Shown here: piece by piece, positions 9,001-18,208 of the stretch
Layout of the letters: the number at the start of each line of letters is the position of its first letter
How positions within the stretch are numbered: the first letter of the stretch is position 1
Origin: Rhodeus uyekii
Taxonomy: Eukaryota > Chordata > Actinopteri > Cypriniformes > Acheilognathidae
DNA length: 64,000 bases
Direction: 5' to 3'
NCBI GenBank assembly: GCA_037043235.1
Contig: JAWRVZ010000065.1
Coordinates: 62,001 to 126,000 of the forward strand
Program-made: the position numbers and the translations under genes
The notes under the pieces: model-generated
What the model was told of the DNA's origin: nothing
Databases searched by the model: none
What the model saw: only the letters and a program-made list of their open reading frames with translations

Positions 9001-11646
9001 TTTATTAAATATTTATTTATATAAAATATTGCTTACAAATCAGTTTCATAAACTTATTTTTTGGTGTTTACTTACCCTCAGGACACCTGAAATGTAGGTG
9101 TCATTTTCTTCAATAGAACAGTAAAGACATTTTTTATCTGAAACCCTGTCCTTTTCAGTCCCTTTGAGACTGAAATAAATAAAATTAATAACCATGGCTC
9201 CTGTCGAGTCATTGACGTCTTTTGAAGCAAAAACGATTGATATGTTGGAAAAACAGAATTTTATTTACAACATTATTACCTGTAATCCAAAGCCTCAGCA
9301 AATGGTCCAGAGCATGTTCACAGTCTGGAGCGCGAGCTTCCTGTCGCATAATGTCATATGCGCGGGAGCTCAAACATTGGGAGTCAACATCTTAATTTTA
9401 TATAGGTTGTTTATATAGTTTGATGAACAATACAAGACACGCGTCCTCCCTCTCTGTCGTAAAGGAGCACAAGGTTAGATCATGTGTGTTTTAACTCCCG
9501 CACATACGTCATTATGTGACAGGAAGCTCGTGTTGCAGACTGTGAATACGCTCAGGACCGTTTGCCAAGGCTGTGGATTACAGGAAATAATGTTGTAAAT
9601 AATGTTCAATTTCTAGCACAGACCGATCATTTAATTTCATTAGAACCATTAATTTAGTTTTTGTGTAGCCATTGACTTGCATTATATGAATCACCAAGGA
9701 TCACGGTTTCAGCTAAAAAAAATCATATTTACAGAAAAAAAGACACCTAGGCTACATCTTGGATGGCCTGATGGTCAGTAAATTAACAGCAAATTTTTAT
9801 TTTTTGGATGAACAAGCCTATCTCTTTAAGTCTGTGCTCCAAAGCTTCTTTTATGACTGTTATTTTTGACATGGACACTTCTGTCCTCTATGTACAGTAA
9901 TGCCTCGTTTATTGCGGTTAATGTGGACCGGAATCCCCCGCGATAGGTGAAAATCTGCGAAGTACGATCAGCCAATCAGCTCACGGGATACATCCACTCG
10001 TGCTCTCATTGGTCGATCTTGTGCCGGGAACCAATGACGTGTCTTGTCTGAGTGCCCGTGGGTGTGTACAAAGCCTCTGAGAGAATTTCTCTCTTTGTCT
10101 GGCATCCTGGGAAAAAGTTTCTCTCGCATCACGATAAAACAATGCTGCTTTCCTCACTACAGCTGCCGATATGACGGTATTTTTGAACTTTTATTTTCAA
10201 TGAATATTTTTGAAAAATCCGCGATGCACTGAAACTTGAACCGCAAAGTGGCAAGGGATTACTGTAACTCAAAGTAACTATTTTAAATTGATGCACAAGG
10301 GTTACACGTTAGATGAAAAGCAACGGAATAGCAAAGAACAGTCTCTTTTATTTTAAAAGTCTGTTAACTCAACACTGTTAAAAGATAATAAAATTTTTTT
10401 TTTTTTTTTTTTTGTTACTGTTAATGTAACCTGGTTGCACCTTGGGTCTGAGAGTTACAGAATTTCAACTCTGTATGTATGCGCTGTATATATTAAAGAA
10501 TTGACAATAAAGTTGACTGTGACTTTGACTGTGTTCGAGCCTAGGCGGCGCTCGTGAGCAAGACAGTGCGGTTGAAAAGCATCAAGACAAGGTTCTTTTA
10601 CACAGGGAAAAAAAGAGAAAGGGTAAAATAACTAATAACACGCTGACTAGGACGTTGGATGCGTTTCAGGATAAGTATGGCAGATGCCAAAAAGAGAGAT
10701 TAGCACCAGTCTGGCTGTGAAAATGCTAGCGAGTAGAGTAAATCGTTGAGAAAAGGTTTAGTTTTCTTTCTGTTGTTGATCGTGAAGCGGCAGGATCGGA
10801 CGGTTGTCATAATGTGGTGTATAAAGGACTCGTCATCCTGTGGCACCGAGCATTTTAACACAGCTGGAGGCAGTAGTGGTGTGACCTTTTGAGATTTTAC
10901 GAGGCAGGTCTTGGCTAGGAGGACCAGAAGCTCAGCCTTGTCATTTTAAACTACGTCCTGTTAATGTATGTTCTTTGACTTACTGACCCCACATTCTAGA
11001 GCATTAAAATGCCAGTGAAATCTCCTTTTCCACATGAATAAAGCATAATTGACACAAGGTCACCCATATTAACTCTCTTATTTTTAGGCCTCACTTGGTA
11101 CACTGATCCAGAGTTAAGTGTGCAAAGTGTCCTTAAATAGCAAAAAACAAATGACTTTTTTCATATAAGTATTTTTTTAATTGCTGTAGAAATCTGCCAA
11201 ACCTTTACAGAAGAAGAACAGAAGACCGATTACTCACTCCTTCTCTCTTGTACAGATGTAACACACATACACACACTCTCGCACATTCCAGTCCCGTCTC
11301 ACACTCTCCTCTTTCTCACAGGGTTCGTCCTCTCTCGGAGTCCCTAAATGATCTCTTCAGAGAAGTCTCCCACTTACAGAGGCGCATCACAGATCTTAAC
11401 AATCGCCTAGCAACCCTGGAACCCTTCCTCCGTCATCATGGTTACCGAGAGGAGGGTGAGGAAGGAGGGGATGGCAAGGATCTGGCTCCTCAGAGTGTGA
11501 AAGGAGTGGGACCGAGTCAAACTAAGCATTCACGGCGGTACATGGTTCGAGTCGTCCGTCCTGTGAACAGGGTGGTGAGAACCAGACGAGTGAAAGTGTT
11601 CAAGAATGAAAACGGAAGGGTCAAAGTGAGCGAAAGTGAGAGGTAG
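5953..11646 (+). CDS. Secreted coiled-coil protein, unrecognised (complete, 3 exons)
   Basis: Exons 5953-6073, 7487-7616 and 11322-11646 join in phase 1 then phase 2 to give 191 residues and a TAG stop. Residues 1 to about 26 are a signal peptide (MAKKILMVPVVVMAFLSPCLG core). Next come EVDYGNWNYREG, a helical stretch with RVLDAWGKRIFKDIKTLL (about 50-72), and a leucine-heptad coiled coil (LSESLNDLFREV to LATLEPFL, about 88-118). An acidic linker (EEGEEGGDG) follows, then a very basic tail (RRYMVRVVRPVNRVVRTRR). The only cysteine is in the leader, so the mature protein should have no disulfides. The start ATG has a good context (CACCATGA). This suggests a small secreted, possibly oligomeric, heparin- or matrix-binding protein; that role is inference. 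I do not recognise the family. Confidence 0.78.
6096..6984 (+). mobile_element. Tigger/pogo-like DNA transposon copy A
   Basis: Terminal inverted repeats (CAGTGGAGTTCACTTATCTC at the left; the right end reads CAGTGGAATCCGGTTATGTC on the other strand) are flanked by TA on both sides, the target site of pogo/Tigger elements. Around 6370-6629 it keeps the tail of a transposase, with frames interrupted; about 6515-6629 reads DYIDIDKDVV and then GKKQQSILDFV before a stop, a C-terminal form seen in Tigger-type proteins. The catalytic domain is gone. It sits in intron 1 of the secreted-protein gene. A related, oppositely oriented copy is at 51547-52974. Confidence 0.8.
6510..6629 (+). pseudogene. 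Tigger transposase C-terminal remnant
   Basis: The frame after the GAATTCCC segment reads PDYIDIDKDVV..., ends KKQQSILDFVKKP and stops with TAG. The upstream part in another frame (AEELAQKSSLTDAILEEEVQEL) suggests one frameshift between the two. No DDE residues remain. Confidence 0.6.
7487..7616 (+). CDS. Secreted-protein gene exon 2
   Basis: 130 bases between a CACGGCAG acceptor and a CCAG|GTAACA donor, encoding ENVNVANIRSVTRVLDAW and onward to LLPDYS. Its GC content is clearly above that of the flanking intron, as expected for an exon. Confidence 0.78.
9051..9840. mobile_element. Foldback MITE with long inverted arms
   Basis: The left arm (about 9062-9375) and right arm (about 9475-9835) are imperfect reverse complements. 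Examples are CACAGTCTGGAGCGCGAGCTTCC near 9320 against the complement of AGGAAGCTCGTGTTGCAGACTGTG near 9520, and the outer TTACTTACCCTCAGG against TTACTGACCATCAGG. No coding capacity. The ends resemble the cyprinid MITE class whose tips read like TTACTCACCCTCATG. Confidence 0.7.
9895..10264. mobile_element. Tigger-type MITE
   Basis: 370 bases with terminal inverted repeats (CAGTAATGCCTCGTTTATTG against CAGTAATCCCTTGCCACTTT) and TA on both sides. Non-autonomous. Confidence 0.7.
11322..11646 (+). CDS. Secreted-protein gene exon 3: coiled coil and basic tail
   Basis: Acceptor TCTTTCTCACAG, then 107 codons to TAG at 11644-11646. It encodes the heptad region, the acidic linker and the basic C-terminus ending SESER. 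The frame 5' of the acceptor is CA-rich and is not part of the exon. Confidence 0.78.
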
Positions 11647-11719
11647 AGGGAGGTAGAAGATTTGCAAATATTGTAATCAAACACATTAATGTTATTCAGG
11701 AAAAATTCTTTATATTGGG

Positions 11720-11725
11720 AATAAA
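11720..11725 (+). terminator. Poly(A) signal for the secreted-protein gene
   Basis: AATAAA 74 bases after the stop codon, the first canonical hexamer downstream. Confidence 0.5.
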
Positions 11726-12881
11726 ACAAGTCACATATTAGACATGTTAGTATACAAGCGTGCATTCACCATCTTTTGCCTGTACTCCTTCATGTTCACG
11801 TCTCGAAGGTGCAATTAAAGTTTCCTGGGAGAAAATCAAATGTTGGGAATGTGGATTGTGGAAAACTTTCCAGCAGGATAATGAAAAAACCTTAAGAGTA
11901 AAAACAGGCACTCTAGCTCTTTCCAAACAAAGCTAATGCTATTAGTTTTGTTGGAAAAACTTTAGTATACAGAGCAATTTGTGTAACAGAAACAAAATCA
12001 GGTGAATAAATATTCAAACTTTAAAATATAATTCTGTCTGCGGTTTTTTTTCCCCGTTATTGATTACTCATGCTTAACTGTCCTTTAAATTTTAAACTAA
12101 ACACAGAGGTTTGTAGACAATATTCGTGGAATATCTCACATCTCTTTGTTAATGTAGCTAATACTTTTTCCACCCACTTATAAACAAAATTATGTTGTGC
12201 AATTTGGGCTTGGTTGGCACAGCACTTAGTTGTGAAGAAACAAACAGAAAATATAAAATGTCTGTTTTATTACTAAACTAAAGCTAGTGTTTAGGATTAG
12301 TATGATTCATTTATGGTATATGATTCATTTGAACCAGTTTTACCTTGTTGTTGTTGTTGTTTTAAAACGACATATTATGCAGGCACTCTTATATGTGTGC
12401 GTTTTGTGTGTAAAGGCAAGTGCATAATTGTACTGTATGTTCACACCACTTCATCATTTTTACCATTCGCATGCTTTTCACAAATGATGTCAGTCAGGTT
12501 GCCTCTTTTGTCAAAGGCTTCCAAATCTTATATCACATTCCCATCTCAATATATTAATAAAAGCATCCTATTATAAACCACACATTACCCCAGCATATAA
12601 AATACATCATTACCCAATATCACTCAACATTTGCACAAAATAGAGAACAGCAGTGAGCAGCATTACTGAAGCGATTCGCTAATGACATTAATCCCTTCAA
12701 ATAAAACTGGTCTATATTTATCGGCATTGAGGAACACAAAGCTCACTTTAACCCAAAACATGCTTTCTAGAACAGATTATGAGGACATACAGGATCATTT
12801 TACCAGCTGAAAATACAAACCATAGCGTCACTACCCCTTCAGATGTGCGCGAGATGAATCTGGGGTGATATGTAACTCCGG

Positions 12882-12895
12882 CCACATGGTGGCAG
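12882..12895 (+). promoter_or_regulatory. CTCF-like core motif
   Basis: CCACATGGTGGCAG is close to the CTCF core. It lies between the secreted-protein gene and grin2b, in the same orientation as the motif at 2694. Motif match only. Confidence 0.35.
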
Positions 12896-15006
12896 TGTTG
12901 CGATGGGTTAGTTCACCGTGTGCCTCTTTGTGACAGGACTGAGTGTCTGAAGTCAGTGGGGTCTGTCCGTGTCCGCTATTTTTTGGTCAGCACAGAGCTT
13001 AAAAGCGTTTACCAAGACCACTTTAGTCTTCCAGTGTGTAGTGTGAAGGCATATTCGCGTGTGTTTCTGTGCTGGTGAGGACGTTTGACAGAATATTGGT
13101 ACGTATGAACAGAAATACATGTTTGTTCGTCTGTATAGAAATGCTTTTGCCAAACTTTTAGCACTTTTGTCTCTACGTAAACGAGAGAGTCACCTCTCCA
13201 TTCACGACCTCATCCTGACTGTTTCTTAAAGTCACGGCGTATCTAAATTGACAGTTTTTTATGGAACATTGCAGTCTAAATGATTTATCCATACAATCCA
13301 TTTTTAAATGAATATGCCCTCATAATCTTTAATCAAAATAACTAAAAATAAACCTTTTATTTTCTCCGTTGACGTGTTTACTGGCGCGAGGGCGGGACAA
13401 CCTGTCACTCACATGACATCACAGCAATAGCAAACCAATCAAAACCAGATGAACATAATCAAGTCCCGCCCTACATTTATTCTTGTTTGTAAGCCATTTC
13501 ATTCACATGTACATCACAATAAAACAAAAACAAAATACATGATTGTAATTTCCGCATAATGTCAACTTTAAACTAATTTGAATGGTTCAAACTTAAGAAT
13601 TACTTTCTGTATCTAGTCTCTATTCTCAACTCCCTCTATCCGTGACTCTTCCTTAAACTTCCTTGCTTACATTTAGCTCCTTTTCTCTGTCTCCATGGAC
13701 ACATGTGGGTGTTGCATATCATCTCTACTTGCTGTTTCTGTGTTATATGTTGTAGCAACTAAACCAAGACTCAGTATAGTAGACAGATTCTTCTTTTCTC
13801 TCCCTGCCTCCCTCCCTCCGTTTCTCTCTCTCTCTCTTTCTCTAAAGATCCAGTTGCTAGGTAACAGTTAATTGTCAAGAAATAGTTACATGTGTTGCAA
13901 TGTATTCTGTGATTGGTTGCTTGAAGGAAACGTGTGAGAGAAAGAGAGAGAGAAAAGGGAATGAAAAAGAGTGGGGGAGTGAGACAGGAATAGAAAGAGT
14001 AGGTTTGTGAAATATTGAATTGCAAATGGTTTTAAAATAAACAGCATGTAAGACATTCTTATGATTAAAAACAGCTCTTGCACACATGGATCAATATTCA
14101 GAATGATATGTTTGATATGACTCGATAGGTACAGAAAAGAGCGACAAGTACTTTGCTTGCAATTTGTTCATGATGCGGTGAACCAGACGTATCCAGGGCA
14201 ACACCAGTGGATAATAAGCTCTCATTCACGTTTCATGTACATTATGTCACAAATCAAACCTAAGCTTGTGTCGAGCAAATAAGAAACGAAGGAAAATTTG
14301 CCCCACAATTTTCATATTAACAACATGAAAACCAAACGAGATTGGTATTTAGAACATGATGTCGACACTGAAGAGAAAAAAAAAAGGAATGTCACCATTT
14401 CCTCTCAGATCCTTGCTGCTGGAAATGTATGGAAAAAGACAGAAGGACTATAAAGCTTGAGATCTCTCCCTTTTATTTTGTTTTTAGTCAACACTGTTTT
14501 GTACAAAGAGACAGAAGAATATATCTTAGCACTTTTCACACTGTGTCTGTATTCTCAATAGTTTAAGTATTGTGAAATGTCTCATTAAATTATTATTGTA
14601 GCTTTAACACATGTAATCTCTCTCTATACAAAAACAGAAAAAGAAACCATTTTGTCATATTTACAGAATCTGTACAATTGTGATCCATAAGTAAGATTGA
14701 AAATAAGTGGTTAAAATACAAGAACGACAGAATTAAAGACAACAACGGTGTAAATTTGTGTCTTAAATTCTGGTTCTCGGTTGCTATTAGAATGGCACTG
14801 TGTTCCTGGTCCAGTGGTCTAATAGCATTTTCCCCATGTGGTTATAAAAAATCTTCCAGACAAAAATGTATCTCAAACTTCAATACTTTAAATATTTGTC
14901 TTCATATATTAAAAGGCTATGGAAAGGGGACATGATTATTTACAGCAGACATAGTAGATTACCATTGCACTGTGCTCTGTTTCCTTTTCTTTCTCTCTCT
15001 CTCTCA

Positions 15007-15007
15007 A

Positions 15008-15033
<26 letters not shown>
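15007..15033. repeat. (CA)n microsatellite
   Basis: About 13 CA units following a CT-rich run. Confidence 0.9.
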
Positions 15034-15038
<5 letters not shown>

Positions 15039-18000
15039 CCTGCGTGCACACATGCCCACTCTCATACAGAGGTAATCAAGCATATGATTTTCGATACACG
15101 TACAATCATATGTGACGTACCTTACTGGGGAGGGCTCTAAAATGAGTCAAACTACTGAAGTCTTATCCTACCAGTCATCAAGAAAATGATTAGTTAAAAT
15201 GAGAATGAATGAGAACAACACAGAACATTGGCTACTATCCATCTTGTCCCCTTTTGGCCATTTTTATCGGCCCATCTCCATAGTATATTCTGCGTCTCAC
15301 ACTAAACCTGTATTTATCGAATGATATTAGCATGCTTTTACAAGGCCACATCTTTAAAGTGTGAATCGAAATGAAATATAAAATTGGAAAGCTTTTCAGG
15401 AAGAGCAAAGGCAAATGTCCCTGACACTCGCACACGCAATCACACAATACTACCTCTACATACTGTAGTACTACTAAAAACTATAGGCTTGACTCTCCAG
15501 TACAAACACAGATTGACAGGAAATGCAACGGTCAAAGTCTGTCAGCACAGCTCTTGCTCTTAAAAAATGCCACACCGTTATGAGATATCTAATGAGATTT
15601 ACTAAATAAAAGGTTACTTAAAAAACATGGTACCATGCAAAGAAAGGTATTGTGAGAGCAAGTGAGAAAATATTGTGTGACGAGAAATAGCTTTGGACAC
15701 AAAAATGGTCTTAGCCTTACCTAAGAGCAGTGTTCCTGACAACATCTAGCACTATCACCCAGATTTAGGTTTGCCTGATCATTTCCCTAACGAGTTATTA
15801 TTCCATACATATCCATTTCTCAAAGATCTTATCAGTTCATTAGAATCCCTACATCTAATGTATCACCCTGAACTTGTACGATGCGTATGATTTATCAACA
15901 TCGCATCTACAAAAAGCAGTCATGATATGTAAATAGACATATGTATGAAATGCTAATGATATGGCAATAAATAAGTAAAAGACATGCATGCTTATCTTAA
16001 ATACAAACTCTCACACAAAGACAACTGAGTCAAAAAGAATGGCAAAAAGTTAAGATAAAAATTCACAAATTGATAGCTATACATCAATTATAAACCAAAT
16101 ATTATAAACATTGTGCTTAAAGTGGAGATCTGTTTGGCTAACAGTTCATTCACAAAGAAAATGTATAAACAAAATCTGCAATAAACACAACTAACTTCAA
16201 GTAAAGGATTTTTATCTAAGCTGTAGGCCAAAAGTTCAAAAAAAGACAATGTGTTCAGATTGCCCTGCCATGAGTTCATTTGTGGTTTCAGAAATGATGG
16301 AGGGGGCAGTAAATAAATACTTGCAACGAACCTCACGTTTATCCAATTAAGTGAGTTTGCTTGTTAATTGATTTAGGTAATTAGGCAATTTAGTTAAATG
16401 ATATGTTTGTTTTTGCCTGTGCCCATCCAAAATTCCTGAGAAATACCTCTACTTCATATAAGTGGGTATTAAAACTGCAAATTAACTTCAAATGGATAAC
16501 TGGAGTCATCCCCTACCATTATCACGTCTTAAGTTGTTAAAAAAAGGACAGGGGAATATAACAAAAATATCTAGAAAATTTCATTTCTCGCTGTACAGGT
16601 GCACTAAAGGATAGCATTAGCCTGGACAACAATAGGGAGGATATAGAAAAAAGTCTTAACATTTATCTATACCATTGAGTTTCAACTTATACATTTTGCA
16701 GCAAAGTTGGAAAGTTGACCTTCACTCTAATTCTTAAAATATCTAAGAAATATGGTAAAACATAAATCTGTAGAGTTACATCCTTTCTGTCTATTCAGTG
16801 TACAATGTGTGAAAAAAAATGATATTTACATAAAATGCAAGCATTTGCTGAGAATCTTGCAAAACCTTACATACTGCGCACTGGTGTCTCCCTAAGGAAA
16901 GTACAGATAAGCATATTGAATACTAACTGTATTCTAAGAGGAAACAAATCCATGACACAGTTGTTTTTTTACTGTTTGATCAAAGACTTCCTAAGAAATG
17001 GGGGACAGTGGAGAAAAAAATATTTTTGTTTCTATATTGTTGATGACACCATACCACCGCAGCTCGACTCTTCAGGGAGGATACTGTGCACTATACAATG
17101 TTGTGCAAACCTCAAATATCCTACGTTCTTATTATTAGAACTTGTCAGATTGAAAATTTCACTGGTTTTCTTTAGAACCTAGTTCTCGAGATTAATACTA
17201 TGAACACATTCAGGCCACTTTACATCTCCTCAATGCTGGATATTCCATATCAATGCTTATATCATTAAAAGGAAGGTTCCAGAATAAAATGAATCATCCA
17301 ATGACAAATCTGTGTGCAGTGACCAGAAAGTTACCATGGCAATATGACCTGGTATTCTGTAAGTCTTGGTAAGGCACATAACGTGCTGTGTATTAAACCA
17401 ATATTGTTCTAACAAACGGAACATTATAAAATAAGGTGAAAAGAATACATTTCCTTCACAATGATATCTCAAGTACAGCTGAAGTACTTTGCAAATCATG
17501 CCTTGTACACAGATTTTACAGCACTCCATACTGGTAAAATAAACTTGAATAACCAATAATAAAGAACCTTTATGGAATCCACATTTGTCTACAACTCAAT
17601 TAACAAACAAATTAGCTCAATTGACAAATCAAAAAAGCTTCCCGCAAAGTAGTGTGTTAACCAAGAACTGAAACTACAGTACAAATATATAACAGCATAA
17701 AACATCCAGAAACCAAGCCCAAATGGAACATCATAAACATTGTAATAATATATAATAATATTATTATCAAGAACATTATCAATACAATTATTGTAAGTTT
17801 TACCCTGTTTTTTAAAAAGAGTAACTGATTTCCATCCACAATTGTACAAAGGATTGTACACAGGTGTCTCCATCTGGATCGGCCACTATTTTGATGTTAG
17901 GATCAGGGAAAAAGTGGGATATACAAAAACAAGAGAATAAAAGAGTGAAATAAACAGGTTTTCCCCCCTAATCTCAACTTTTCGACAGTGGGCAGGTCCC

Positions 18001-18208
18001 CTCTCACTATTTACATACGTACGCTTGGCAGCACATGATCCGTGTAACTTAATGAAAGCATGAGTCAGTTCCTACACACAGTTTCCTCTTCTTTTTGTGA
18101 GCATGAAGGTACTAATTACACACTGCCTTTTCAGTTTTCTCTCAGTCATCGTTCCCGCATGTCCGTTGGCTTCTTTTCCACATTTCTATCTGCTTCTGAC
18201 TCCCATCT

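Larger units (their letters stand above)
7617..11321 (+). other. Intron 2 of the secreted-protein gene
   Basis: A 3.7-kb intron holding a foldback element (9051-9840), a Tigger-type element (9895-10264), a T17-like homopolymer run (10394-10413) and a repeat tail GACAATAAAGTTGACTGTGA near 10503. No exon seen. Confidence 0.6.
11647..18208. other. Convergent intergenic region and probable grin2b 3' UTR
   Basis: The plus-strand secreted-protein gene and minus-strand grin2b converge here. Mammalian GRIN2B has a very long 3' UTR, so much of the part nearest 18208 may be transcribed, but no polyadenylation site could be chosen. I see a CTCF-like motif at 12882, a (CA)n tract at 15007 and pyrimidine/purine tracts near 13800-13960. 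No coding exon. Confidence 0.5.

Noticed and set aside
11248..11321. Extension of the third secreted-protein exon upstream to an ATG at 11248
   Set aside because: The stretch is a CA-rich intron end reading THTHTLAHSS; the acceptor at 11320-11321 joins exon 2 in phase, so the ATG is not a start.
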